DNA of 64,000 nt, from contig NZ_SOBE01000006.1 of assembly GCF_004364285.1 (NCBI RefSeq), positions 62,001 to 126,000 on the forward strand. The letters are read 5' to 3'. The DNA is from Frigoribacterium sp. PhB116. Lineage in GTDB: Bacteria > Actinomycetota > Actinomycetes > Actinomycetales > Microbacteriaceae. The notes under the pieces are model-generated. The model was given only the letters and a program-made list of their open reading frames with translations. It was not told the origin of the DNA and did not search any database. Positions 17,282 through 25,823 of the stretch are shown in pieces. How positions within the stretch are numbered: the stretch's first letter is position 1; every line of letters begins with the position of its first letter. Position numbers and translations under genes: made by a program.

Positions 17282-18234
17282 TGACCGCCACCGCACCGCG
17301 GCCGACGACCGACGCCGGCCCCGAGGGGCCGAGCCGCGCCTCCTCGGCGAAGCGCGCCCCCACCCGCCGAGCCGGCCAGGGCAAGACGCCCCGCGCCTTC
17401 TACTGGATGGTCGTGCCGGCCGTCGTCATCTTCTTCGGCCTGCACACGATCCCGGTCGTCACGGGCATGTTCTTCAGCCTCACCAACTACGCGGGCTATG
17501 GCACGTGGAGCTTCGTCGGGCTGTCGAACTACCTCAACCTGTTCCGCGACGACCGGGTGATCGCGTCGTACCTGTTCACGTTCGGGTTCGCCGTCGTGTC
17601 GACGATCGCCGTCAACGTGATCTCGCTCGCCATCGCGCTCGGCCTCAACTCGCGGATCAAGTTCCGCACGGCGTTCCGGGGCATCTTCTTCATCCCCTAC
17701 GTGCTGGCGATCCTCATCATCGGCTACGTCTTCAACTACCTGTTCGCGAACTCGTTCCCGACGATCCTGCAGTCGATGGGGCTGCCGGGCGCCAACATCC
17801 TGGCCGACCCGCAGTGGGCCTGGGTCGGCATCGTCATCACGACGGTGTGGCAGGCGTGCGCGTTCAACGTGATCCTCTACCTGGCGGGGCTGCAGACCAT
17901 CCCCGCCGAGCTGTACGAGGCGGCCGGCATCGACGGCGCGTCGTCGTGGCGGCAGTTCCGCTCGATCACGTTCCCGCTGATCGGCGCCTACTTCACCATC
18001 AACATGGTGCTGTCGTTCAAGTCGTTCCTGCAGGTCTTCGACCAGATCGTCGCCCTGACGAACGGCGGCCCCGGCACGTCGACCGAGTCGATCGCGCTCG
18101 TCATCTTCCGCGGCGGGTTCCAGGGCGGCGAGTACGGCTACCAGATGGCCAACGCCGTGCTGTACCTCTTCGTCATCATCCTCGTGTCGTTCATCCAGTT
18201 GCGCTTCCTCCAGCGCAGAGAGGCGTCGTTCTGA
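17281..18234 (+). CDS. Sugar ABC transporter permease 1 (MalF-like)
   Basis: A 317-residue inner-membrane permease with about six transmembrane helices and the EAA loop EAAGIDGASSWRQFRSITFP that docks the ATPase. The first 35 residues are a basic, disordered tail. The ATG at 17281 overlaps the binding-protein stop (TGATG) and follows GAGAGAAGG. Its stop overlaps the next permease start by one base. It forms a heterodimer with the next gene product. Confidence 0.92.
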   Translation: MTATAPRPTTDAGPEGPSRASSAKRAPTRRAGQGKTPRAFYWMVVPAVVIFFGLHTIPVVTGMFFSLTNYAGYGTWSFVGLSNYLNLFRDDRVIASYLFTFGFAVVSTIAVNVISLAIALGLNSRIKFRTAFRGIFFIPYVLAILIIGYVFNYLFANSFPTILQSMGLPGANILADPQWAWVGIVITTVWQACAFNVILYLAGLQTIPAELYEAAGIDGASSWRQFRSITFPLIGAYFTINMVLSFKSFLQVFDQIVALTNGGPGTSTESIALVIFRGGFQGGEYGYQMANAVLYLFVIILVSFIQLRFLQRREASF

Positions 18235-19133
18235 TGAGCTCGACGATCCAGGGCGCTGAGGCCCTCCAGACCACCACCACGCCCACCCCCAAGCGGCGGC
18301 GTCGCCTCGACGGCGGCACGGGAGGCACCAACTGGTGGCTCACCGCACTGATCGCCGTCTGCTCGCTGACGGTGCTCCTCCCCCTGTACTTCACGATCGT
18401 GACGTCGCTGAAGACGCCCGACCAGCTGGGCGGCACCGGCTTCGAGCTGCCGACCGAGATCCGCTGGCAGAACTTCGTCGACGCGTACCAGCTGACGAAC
18501 TTCCCGCAGGCTCTGCTCAACACGGCGCTCATCACCGTCGGAGCCGTCGTGCTGACGCTCTTCACGAACTCGCTGGTGGCCTACGCCATCGCGCGCAACA
18601 TGCACAAGAAGTTCTTCCGCGGGCTGTACTTCTACTTCCTGGCCGCGATCTTCGTGCCGTTCCCGATCATCATGCTGCCGGTGGTGAAGGAGACCGCGCT
18701 GCTCGGCCTCGACACCCCGGTCGGGCTAGTGCTGCTGTACACGGTCTACGGGCTGTCGTTCAACATCTTCATCTTCACCGCGTACATCAACTCGATCCCG
18801 ATCGAGCTCGAGGAGGCGGCCCGCATGGACGGCGCCAGCACCTGGGGCGTCTTCTGGAAGGTCGTCTTCCCGCTGCTGGCGCCGATGAACGCGACGGTCG
18901 GCATCCTCACCTGCGTCTGGGCGTGGAACGACTTCCTGCTGCCGCTCGTGATCCTCTCCGACCCGTCGGCGCGCACGCTGCCCCTGGCGCAGTTCATCTT
19001 CCAGGGCCAGTTCAACACGAACTACACGGTCGCCTTCGCCTCGTACCTCATGGCCCTGGCGCCGCTGCTGGTCGTCTACATCGTGGCGCAGAAGTGGGTC
19101 GTCAGCGGCGTGATGCGGGGGTCGACGAAGTGA
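18234..19133 (+). CDS. Sugar ABC transporter permease 2 (MalG-like)
   Basis: A 299-residue permease partner with about six transmembrane helices and the EAA loop EAARMDGASTWGVFWKVVFP. The basic N-terminal tail ends in a KRRRR stretch before the first helix. The ATG at 18234 shares one base with the upstream stop. The ATPase subunit is not encoded here; actinobacterial sugar importers of this class commonly use a shared MsiK-type ATPase from elsewhere, which is an inference for this strain. Confidence 0.92.
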   Translation: MSSTIQGAEALQTTTTPTPKRRRRLDGGTGGTNWWLTALIAVCSLTVLLPLYFTIVTSLKTPDQLGGTGFELPTEIRWQNFVDAYQLTNFPQALLNTALITVGAVVLTLFTNSLVAYAIARNMHKKFFRGLYFYFLAAIFVPFPIIMLPVVKETALLGLDTPVGLVLLYTVYGLSFNIFIFTAYINSIPIELEEAARMDGASTWGVFWKVVFPLLAPMNATVGILTCVWAWNDFLLPLVILSDPSARTLPLAQFIFQGQFNTNYTVAFASYLMALAPLLVVYIVAQKWVVSGVMRGSTK

Positions 19134-19228
19134 CCGACGCGCGCACGCCGCAGGCCGATGACGGCGGCCGGGACCACACTCGAGACACGACCCCGTCCCC
19201 TGCCGGGGGCACGACAGAAGGAGGAGCG

Positions 19229-20896
19229 GTGCCGCACACCGACGCACCCTGGTGGACGTCCGCCACCGTCTACCAGATCTGGCCCCGCAGCTTCGCGGAC
19301 GGGAACGGCGACGGCGTGGGCGACCTGGCGGGCATCCGCAGCAAGCTGGGGCACCTGCACGACCTCGGCGTCGACGTGATCTGGCTGTCGCCGATCTATC
19401 GCTCGCCGCAGGCCGACGCCGGCTACGACATCAGCGACTACGACGACATCGACCCGCTGTTCGGCACGCTCGACGAGTTCGACGAGCTGCTGGCCGAGGT
19501 GCACGGACTCGGCATGAAGCTCGTGATGGACCTCGTCGTCAACCACACGAGCGACGAGCACGCCTGGTTCGCCGAGTCGCGGTCGTCCGTCGACAGCCCC
19601 AAGCGCGACTGGTACGTCTGGCGCCCGCAGTCGGACGACGGGTCGCTGCCGACCGAGTGGCGCAGCGCCTTCAGCGGCCCTGCCTGGCAGCTCGACGAGG
19701 CGACCGGCGAGTGGTACCTGCACATGTTCGCGACGAAGCAGCCCGACCTGAACTGGCAGAACGCGGACATGCGCGCGGCCGTCTACTCGATGATGAACCG
19801 CTGGCTCGACCGCGGCGTCGACGGCTTCCGGATGGACGTCATCAACTTCATCGCCAAGACCCCCGCGTCGCTCGAGCCCGGCTCGGCCAGCTTCGAGATG
19901 GACCCGGCGATCCACGACCACCTGCAGGAGATGCACCGCGAGGTCTTCGCGAACCGCGGCGACCGCCAGCTCATCACGGTCGGCGAGATGCCCGGCGTCA
20001 CGGTCGACGACGCCGCGCTCTTCACCGACCAGGCGCGCAGCGAGCTCGACATGGTGTTCCAGTTCGAGCACGTCGACCTCGACCGCGGTCCCGACTCGAA
20101 GTTCGACAACGTGCCGCTCGCGCTGACCGACCTGAAGCGGTCGCTCGGCCGCTGGCAGGAGGGCCTCGCCGAGCGCGGCTGGAACAGCCTCTACCTCGGC
20201 AACCACGACCAGCCCCGCAGCGTCTCGCGCTTCGGCGACGACGGCGCCCACCGGTACGAGTCGGCGACGATGCTGGCCGCCGTGCTGCACCTCCACCGCG
20301 GCACTCCGTACGTCTACCAGGGCGACGAGATCGGCATGACGAACGCCGGATTCACCTCGATCGACCAGTACCGCGACATCGAGTCGCTGAACTGGCACGA
20401 GGAGGCGCTGGCCGACGGAGCCTCGGAGGCCGACGTCCTCGAGGCGCTCCGCTTCCGCAGCCGCGACAACGCCCGCACGCCGGTGCAGTGGTCGGCGGGC
20501 GCCTCCGCCGGCTTCACGACGGGGACCCCGTGGATCGGGGTGAACCCGAACAGCGCCGAGCTGAACGTCGAGGCCGACCGCGCCTCCGGCGACCGCAGCG
20601 TCTTCGAGTTCTACCGCCGGCTGATCGCACTGCGGCACGAGTTGCCGGTGGTGCAGCTCGGCGACTTCGCGATGCTCGCGCCCGACGACGAGCGGCTCTA
20701 CGCGTTCACGCGCACGCTCGGCGACGAGCGCCTGCTCGTGCTCGCCAACTGGTCGGGCGAGCCGTACGACCTCGACCCCGGGCTCGACCCGGTGCTGCGG
20801 CGCCGGTCGGTCCCCGAGGTGCTGGTCAGCAACGTGCCGCACGACCCCGGGTCGCTCACGCTCGCCCCCTGGGAGGTGCGCGTCCTGCGCGCGTGA
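19229..20896 (+). CDS. GH13 alpha-glucosidase
   Basis: A 555-residue cytoplasmic enzyme of the oligo-1,6-glucosidase / alpha-glucosidase branch, likely splitting sucrose or alpha-glucosides released after alpha-galactosidase action. Motifs in order: WWTSATVYQIWPRSFADG at the start, DLVVNHTSDEH, GFRMDVINF with nucleophile Asp 203, acid/base Glu 253 in VGEMPG and stabiliser Asp 327 in NHDQPR. I chose the GTG at 19229, with AAGGAGGAG upstream and homology right after. An in-frame GTG at 19130 overlaps the permease stop by 4 nt and would add 33 residues of low-conservation tail; both are possible. It ends before a hairpin shared with the convergent corA gene. Confidence 0.88.
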   Translation: MPHTDAPWWTSATVYQIWPRSFADGNGDGVGDLAGIRSKLGHLHDLGVDVIWLSPIYRSPQADAGYDISDYDDIDPLFGTLDEFDELLAEVHGLGMKLVMDLVVNHTSDEHAWFAESRSSVDSPKRDWYVWRPQSDDGSLPTEWRSAFSGPAWQLDEATGEWYLHMFATKQPDLNWQNADMRAAVYSMMNRWLDRGVDGFRMDVINFIAKTPASLEPGSASFEMDPAIHDHLQEMHREVFANRGDRQLITVGEMPGVTVDDAALFTDQARSELDMVFQFEHVDLDRGPDSKFDNVPLALTDLKRSLGRWQEGLAERGWNSLYLGNHDQPRSVSRFGDDGAHRYESATMLAAVLHLHRGTPYVYQGDEIGMTNAGFTSIDQYRDIESLNWHEEALADGASEADVLEALRFRSRDNARTPVQWSAGASAGFTTGTPWIGVNPNSAELNVEADRASGDRSVFEFYRRLIALRHELPVVQLGDFAMLAPDDERLYAFTRTLGDERLLVLANWSGEPYDLDPGLDPVLRRRSVPEVLVSNVPHDPGSLTLAPWEVRVLRA

Positions 20897-20961
20897 CCCC
20901 GCCTCCTCGTCCCCTCCCCTCCTCATTCAGGAAGATTCGTCCTGATCCGCGCAAGAGGGGG

Positions 20962-21002
20962 CACGGGGTTCCTGATCGGTGCACGAGCCAGGAACCCCGT
21001 GG
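20962..21002. terminator. Terminator hairpin between GH13 and corA genes
   Basis: A perfect 13-bp stem (arms 20962-20974 and 20990-21002, loop 15 nt) lies between convergent stops at 20896 and 21040. A second outer pair, CAGGAAG near 20930 and CTTCCTG near 21008, flanks it. There is no U-tract. Confidence 0.6.
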
Positions 21003-21039
21003 CCGGCCTTCCTGAGTTCTGCCGGGAGGGGCGCGCCGC

Positions 21040-22023
21040 CTACAGCCAGCGCTTGAGCTTGAAGGCGCCCCAGAGCCCGCCGCCGATGCCCACCATCAGC
21101 GCGAGGGCGAACGGGTAGCCCCACTCCCAGTGCAGCTCGGGCATCACGTCGAAGTTCATGCCGTAGATCGCGCCGATCAGCGTCGGGGCGAAGAGGATGG
21201 CGGCCCAGGCCGAGATGCGCTTGGTGACGTCGTTCTGCACCTGGGCCACGAGCGTGGCGTTGAGCGACAGCGCGTTCTGCAGCACCGCGCGGAACGTGTC
21301 GGCGCGGTCGACGACGCGGATGACGTGGTCCTGCACGTCGCGCAGCCGGCGCTCGAGCTCGGTGCCGACCTGGTACTTCTCCCCGCCGCGCAGCAACCCG
21401 TCGAGCATGCCGACGAGCGGGCGGGTGGCCTTCTGGAAGTCCGCGACCTCGCCGAACAGCTCGTAGATGCGGCGCGAGACCCCGGCCTCGCCGGCGAACA
21501 GCTGCTGCTCGATCTCGTCGATGTCGTTCTCGAGCCCCTCGACGACCGGTGCGTACGCGTCGACGATCGCGTCGAGCACCGCCCAGAGGATCGCCTGCGG
21601 GCCCACCCGCAGCAGGTCGGGCTTGGCGCGCAGCCTCGACACGCTGCGCGCCAGGTAGCGCGAGTCGATGTCCGAGACGTGGTTGATGCCGATCAGGAAG
21701 TCCGGCCCGACGAAGAAGTGGATCTCGCCGAACTCGACCCGCTCCTCGGCGTCGAGGTAGACCGCCGGACGCACGACGACGAACAGGGTCGTGCCGTAGC
21801 GCTCGAGCTTGGCGCGCTGGTGGCCGTGGCCCGCGTCCTCGACGGCGAGCTCGTGCAGGTCGAAGCGGGCGGCCAAGGAGGCGAGCTCGGCCTCGTCGGG
21901 CTCGCTCAGCACCACCCAGGCGGTGCCGTGCGTCTCGGCGAGCGCCGCGTAGGTCTCGTCGAGCGTGTCGGGGCTCGCGGCGACTCGTCCGTCGACGTAG
22001 ACGTCGTTGATCAGCAGGGGCAT
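21040..22023 (-). CDS. corA: CorA-like magnesium/cobalt channel
   Basis: The 327-residue protein has a cytoplasmic N-terminal alpha/beta domain and a long helix up to about residue 265. Two C-terminal transmembrane helices follow, separated by the signature YGMNFD. Five copies would form the pore. The tail ends in FKLKRWL. The ATG at 22023 was chosen because the domain begins right after it; the reading frame upstream crosses non-coding repeats. It is a single-gene unit. The GMN motif identifies the superfamily but not the ion. Confidence 0.92.
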   Translation of the reverse strand: MPLLINDVYVDGRVAASPDTLDETYAALAETHGTAWVVLSEPDEAELASLAARFDLHELAVEDAGHGHQRAKLERYGTTLFVVVRPAVYLDAEERVEFGEIHFFVGPDFLIGINHVSDIDSRYLARSVSRLRAKPDLLRVGPQAILWAVLDAIVDAYAPVVEGLENDIDEIEQQLFAGEAGVSRRIYELFGEVADFQKATRPLVGMLDGLLRGGEKYQVGTELERRLRDVQDHVIRVVDRADTFRAVLQNALSLNATLVAQVQNDVTKRISAWAAILFAPTLIGAIYGMNFDVMPELHWEWGYPFALALMVGIGGGLWGAFKLKRWL

Positions 22024-22072
22024 CCGCCCAGTGTCGCAGCCCGGCGGGCGCCGGATGGTTCCCCTCGACCTC

Positions 22073-22126
22073 GAGTGGTCCGAATCAGGCCCTCCACGAG
22101 CGGCAGACGACCAGACCTGACCACTC
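22073..22126. repeat. Dispersed 54-bp palindromic element, copy 1
   Basis: The element begins GAGTGGTC and ends GACCACTC, an inverted pair, and is related over its length to copy 2 at 22175. It lies in the non-coding stretch upstream of corA. Confidence 0.6.
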
Positions 22127-22174
22127 TGCGGGCCGGCCCGTCTAGTGGAGCCGGCCATCGCCTCCTCGCCCCCC

Positions 22175-22227
22175 GAGTGGTCCCAATTGGGCCCTGACCG
22201 AGCGGCGAAGGACGATTCCTGACCACG
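22175..22227. repeat. Dispersed 53-bp palindromic element, copy 2
   Basis: The same layout as copy 1: it starts GAGTGGTC, contains a central GGCCCT and GAGCGGC in the same order, and ends GACCACG. The two copies are about 100 bp apart. Confidence 0.6.
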
Positions 22228-22288
22228 TGACAGGCCAGGGGGGCCGGAGGTCGGGGGCCGGACCGGGCCGGGCCGAGAGGGAGGCGGC

Positions 22289-23941
22289 TCAGCGGCCGTT
22301 CTTGACGTGCTGCGCGATCGTCGCGGCCGAGAGGGCCGTGTTGTACGCGGCCGTGTCGTCGAGGCTGCCCGAGAACCAGTAGTTCGCCGAGCTCGACGGG
22401 ATGTTCGGCCAGCCGGAGAGGTTGTCGTAGCCGACGCGCCAGTAGCCGGTCATAGGCTCCCCGGCGGCGTTCGACATCGTGCCGACGACCGCACCGTCGA
22501 CGTAGAGCGTGAGGACGCCCGCCGCGGTGACGGTGCCAGCGACGTGGTGCCAGGTGCCGTCGCGGTAGGTCTTCGTGGTGCTGACGGTCTTGGTGCCGCC
22601 GTTGTAGGTGCCGAACGTGATGACGCCGGTGCTGGACGCCCAGATCTGCCGGTCGTACTGGCCCGAGAGGCCGCTGGCCTGGTTGCCGAAGCCGATGATC
22701 TTGCCGCCGGTGCTGTTCGCGGGCAGGTTGATCCACGACTCCACGGTGAAGGCGGTCGGCGCCGTGACGGCGGGCGCGTTGGTGGTGACCGCGCCGGAGG
22801 TGCCGTTCAGCGTCACGTAGGGGCTCGAGCCGCAGGCGCCCGCGACGCGGGTGACGCCGGTCGAGAGGGTGCCGGCGCGGCCGGTCGAGCTGCTGTCGAG
22901 GGCGGAGGTGCCGGATCCCTCGTTGTAGCCGTACGAGAAGACGGGCGAGTCGGTGACGGCGGGCATCAGGCAGTCGTAGGCCGAGGCCGCGGCGAAGCTG
23001 CTCGTCTTGTTCGCGGCCTGCGACGAGAAGGCCGCGCCGGCACCGCCCGAGACGACGAGCGTGAGGGCGAGTCCGCCGACGAGGCCGGCGACGGCGAGGG
23101 TGCCGGCGGCGCCGCGCAGGCGACGGAGGCGGCGCTCACGACGGTCGGCGAGGCGCGTGCTGCGACGCGAGGCCGGGCCGGCGGCGGTGGCCGGGGCAGC
23201 GACGGAGGCGAGGACGAGCCCCGTGGAGACAGTCACGGTGGAGGTGCCCGAGACCGAGGCGCCGGAGGTGCCGGTCGCGGAGGAGGTGCCGGTCGCGTCC
23301 TCGGGAGCGCTGGCGGCGCCTCCTTCGCCCCGGCCCTCGCCCTTCAGCTCGCGCCGCAGCGAGCGGTCGGCCTGCGCGCCGAGCACGAGGAGCATCAGCG
23401 CGCTGCCCGTGACGAGCAGGTGGCCCCACTGGTGGCCGGCGGCCCAGACGAAGGGGGTGCCGATGTACGGCACGCGGAGGTAGCCGACGCCGACGACGGC
23501 GCTGCGGTCGATCGGGGTCGAGTCCGCGGTCGGGTTCGCGTCGCCCTTGGTGACGATCTGCGTGCCCTGGCCGTTGTCGTCGTAGCGGTGCAGGCGGAGG
23601 TGGTCGGCGTGGTCGGGGTCCTGGAACAGGAGCACCTGGCCGCGGTGGATGGACGACTCCGCGACCGGGCGGGCGACGACGACGTCGCCGGGGTGGATGC
23701 GCGGCTCCATCGAGCCGGTCATGACGGTGGTGGGGGTCCAGCCGATCACGGCGGGGACGGCGGCCCAGAGCAGCAGGCCGACCAGGGTGCCGAGCACGGT
23801 GCGCGAGAGGATGCCGACGACGATGCGGAGCCAGCCGAGGCGGGCGCTGGCGGTGCCGCTGGTGCTGGTCTCGTGGCCGCGGGCGCCGACGGCCGCGACG
23901 GAGGCGGTGGCCGGGTGACGAGGGACGTCGTACGTGGTCAT
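22289..23941 (-). CDS. SipW-type signal peptidase I fused to a LamG domain
   Basis: A 550-residue membrane protein. Residues 35-70 are a transmembrane region and 65-175 a type I signal peptidase with Ser 77 in TGSMEP. His 118 in LRLHRY stands where ER-type enzymes such as SipW have His, followed by TKGDANPTAD. A second membrane segment lies near 172-190. A charged, Thr/Ser-rich linker (190-280) and a third membrane segment near 285-310 lead to a C-terminal LamG/concanavalin-like domain (about 345-545, including WINLPANSTGGKIIGFGNQ and YVDGAVVGTMS). The ATG at 23941 has AGGAGG upstream. It lies downstream of a TasA-like gene, a likely substrate. The C-terminal fusion is unusual and may bind surface glycans. 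Confidence 0.82.
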   Translation of the reverse strand: MTTYDVPRHPATASVAAVGARGHETSTSGTASARLGWLRIVVGILSRTVLGTLVGLLLWAAVPAVIGWTPTTVMTGSMEPRIHPGDVVVARPVAESSIHRGQVLLFQDPDHADHLRLHRYDDNGQGTQIVTKGDANPTADSTPIDRSAVVGVGYLRVPYIGTPFVWAAGHQWGHLLVTGSALMLLVLGAQADRSLRRELKGEGRGEGGAASAPEDATGTSSATGTSGASVSGTSTVTVSTGLVLASVAAPATAAGPASRRSTRLADRRERRLRRLRGAAGTLAVAGLVGGLALTLVVSGGAGAAFSSQAANKTSSFAAASAYDCLMPAVTDSPVFSYGYNEGSGTSALDSSSTGRAGTLSTGVTRVAGACGSSPYVTLNGTSGAVTTNAPAVTAPTAFTVESWINLPANSTGGKIIGFGNQASGLSGQYDRQIWASSTGVITFGTYNGGTKTVSTTKTYRDGTWHHVAGTVTAAGVLTLYVDGAVVGTMSNAAGEPMTGYWRVGYDNLSGWPNIPSSSANYWFSGSLDDTAAYNTALSAATIAQHVKNGR

Positions 23942-24269
23942 GGCGTCCTCCTGTCTGGTCGGTGCGGGTGCCGGCGCTGGTGAGGCGCGGGGGCGGTGCT
24001 GGTGCGTGCTGGGCTGAGCTGGTGCTGGCGGGGCTGGTGGTGCGCTGCGCCCCAGGGGGCCGCGGGTCATCGGGCGACCCACGGACCCCTGCGTCGACGG
24101 TCCGGGCCGTCGTGGTGCGCGCCCGGCTGGTGACCGGGCAGGTGGCCCGCCGGCGGGTTCGGGAAGCCGGCGGAGCTGGCCCGTCGCCGCCCACGGGGGA
24201 GGAAGGCGGCGACGGGGTCGTGCCCCGTCGCCGCCCACTGGGAGGGAGACGACGGGAGTCGAGGCGGCT
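23942..24269. other. 328-bp spacer between TasA-like and SipW-LamG genes
   Basis: No gene is seen. The spacer holds a strong hairpin at 24205-24235 just after the TasA-like stop, and a G+C-rich stretch leading to the AGGAGG of the SipW-LamG gene. Expression of the second gene may depend on read-through or its own promoter. Confidence 0.6.
24205..24235. terminator. Hairpin after the TasA-like gene
   Basis: A perfect 13-bp stem (arms 24205-24217 and 24223-24235, loop 5 nt) begins 35 nt after the stop of the TasA-like gene on the minus strand. It probably reduces read-through into the signal peptidase gene. Confidence 0.65.
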
Positions 24270-24887
24270 CTAGCTGTTCTGGGCTTCCCAGGTGAGGCCG
24301 AGCGAGGCGGTGCCGGACTGCGTCGTGTTGGGCGCAGCGTTCGAGACCGTGTACGAGACCTGGTAGACGCGGGTCTCCGAGGTCGTGGTCTGGGTGCCGG
24401 TGGTGCCCGTGGGGGCCCAGTTGCCGACGCCGTTGCTGAAGTTCGTGTAGCTGGCGCCGAAGCCGGCGAGCGTGCCGTTGTACAGCGACGATCCGGCGGC
24501 GAGGGGGGTGAAGCCCGAGCAGGAGCCGAAGCCGCCGCCGGTGCCCTGCACGACGCTGAGCGTGATGTTGGAGGCCAGGTTGTTCGTCGTCGCGGCGGCG
24601 GTCCCGTAGAGCTTGACAGTCGAGGCGAGCGTGCCGGTCGAGGTGACGGCGATGCAGTTGGTGCCGGTCGAGCCGGGCTTGAGGTTGGTGGCCGTGAACA
24701 GCGCGGTGTTCGAGTCGTCGTCGGTCAGCGCGACGGAGCCTGCGGTCCAGTTGCTGGTCGGGTTGACCGTGGTCGACGAGAAGGCCGAGTACGAGGCCTG
24801 CGAGACGACGACGCCGCTGGCGACGAGGGCGGCGGGGATGGCGATCCAGGCGGCGAGGCGGGCGGCGCGGGGGGTGGGACGGGACAT
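24270..24887 (-). CDS. TasA-like secreted protein with SipW-dependent signal
   Basis: A 205-residue exported protein. The N-terminal basic region and hydrophobic helix (AAWIAIPAALVASGVVVSQ) are followed by SYSAFSSTTVNPTSNWTAGS, the pattern of camelysin/TasA-family proteins that need a SipW-type peptidase. The mature part is rich in Thr, Ser, Asn and Gly and predicted all-beta. Such proteins form extracellular fibres or matrix in Bacillus; in this strain that is inference. The ATG at 24887 has GGAG upstream. The 5' leader is long, about 150 nt, if the promoter overlapping the palindrome near 25060 is used. Confidence 0.8.
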   Translation of the reverse strand: MSRPTPRAARLAAWIAIPAALVASGVVVSQASYSAFSSTTVNPTSNWTAGSVALTDDDSNTALFTATNLKPGSTGTNCIAVTSTGTLASTVKLYGTAAATTNNLASNITLSVVQGTGGGFGSCSGFTPLAAGSSLYNGTLAGFGASYTNFSNGVGNWAPTGTTGTQTTTSETRVYQVSYTVSNAAPNTTQSGTASLGLTWEAQNS

Positions 24888-25227
24888 CGTGGGCTCCAGG
24901 GGGTGAGAAGTGGTGGTGAGGCAATTCGGGTGGGGCGGCAGTTCTCGAGACAGTTCGTGGGGGCTGAGCATCTCGACTCCCGTGTCTCCCGGTGATCGAG
25001 AGGTTCGGTGTCCGTGTGGCTCGGTGCCCAAGTGGTACGACAATCAAGTTATTCGAGTGTCGAGTAGCTTGCAAGCCGAGGGATGCCCCCAGTGGTGGGG
25101 GGTACCTTTTCCGTCGTGTTGCTCGACGACCGAGCTATAGTGGGGTCACCGATCGTCGTGCGGAGTCACCAACCGCAGGGGGTCTCCCCTTCTCTCGCAC
25201 CTCACGCCCCCTCCTTGGAGCGCACGA
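24888..25227. other. 340-bp divergent regulatory region
   Basis: The stretch between the TasA-like gene and marR has no gene. It contains the 27-bp palindrome with nested minus-strand promoter at 25045-25074 and a -10-like TATAGT at 25136-25141 pointing to marR. Confidence 0.6.
25045..25074 (-). promoter_or_regulatory. 27-bp palindrome overlapping a predicted promoter of the TasA-like gene
   Basis: Two 12-nt arms (25045-25056 and 25060-25071) are inverted with two mismatches around GTG. On the minus strand a -35 TTGCAA (25069-25074) and a -10 TAACTT (25046-25051) with a 17-nt spacer sit inside it. The position next to marR suggests a MarR operator that blocks the matrix genes. Confidence 0.55.
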
Positions 25228-25743
25228 ATGACCGACATCTCCCCCCAGCCCGCGGCCGGGACCGCCCCTCCCCGCGACGCCGACGGCCTCGTCGACGTCG
25301 ACGAGGTGCTCTCCGCCTTCTCCACGCTCCTCGCGCAGAACGCCCGCGTCGAGCGCCTCGTCGCGACCCACTTCGGCATCGGCACCACCGACCTGACCTG
25401 CCTCGTCTTCGTCGCCAACAACCCCGACAGCACCCCCAAGCTCGCCGCCGAGGCGCTCGAGCTGTCGACCGGCGCCACCACGAGCCTCATCGACCGGCTC
25501 GAGAAGGCCGGCTTCGTGGCCCGGCGCGCGCACCCCACCGACCGCCGCAGCGTCGTGCTCGAGCTCGCCCCCGAGGGCCAGGCCGCCGTCGCCGAGACGG
25601 GCGAGTTCTACCGCAGCGCCTTCCGCGACGCGATCGACCCGCGCCAGCTCGACTTCCTCGCCTCGGTGATGCGCGCCATCGGCGACTCGCTGACGCGCCG
25701 CGCCGTCGACGACGACACGACGGGCGCGCAGGCCTCCCGCTGA
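25228..25743 (+). CDS. MarR-family transcriptional regulator
   Basis: The 171-residue protein has a central winged helix: PKLAAEALELSTGATTSLIDRL (recognition region, about residues 72-93), then EKAGFVARRAHPTDRRSVVLEL, the typical wing with the conserved DRR. N- and C-terminal helices would form the dimer. The start ATG has GGAG 8 nt upstream. It is divergent from the TasA-like and SipW-LamG genes and close to a 27-bp palindrome, so it likely controls them and perhaps itself. Ligand unknown. Confidence 0.88.
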   Translation: MTDISPQPAAGTAPPRDADGLVDVDEVLSAFSTLLAQNARVERLVATHFGIGTTDLTCLVFVANNPDSTPKLAAEALELSTGATTSLIDRLEKAGFVARRAHPTDRRSVVLELAPEGQAAVAETGEFYRSAFRDAIDPRQLDFLASVMRAIGDSLTRRAVDDDTTGAQASR

Positions 25744-25811
25744 CGGGCTGCCCCACGGCGGCCAGGTCGCAGGCCGCCAGCCGCACCTGAGACGCCTCCG
25801 CGCCCCGGTCG

Positions 25812-25817
25812 TAGGGT
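25812..25817 (+). promoter_or_regulatory. -10 hexamer TAGGGT of the DinB-like gene
   Basis: TAGGGT ends 6 nt before the ATG at 25824, predicting a leaderless mRNA. The -35 is weak. Confidence 0.4.
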
Positions 25818-25823
25818 GGCGCG

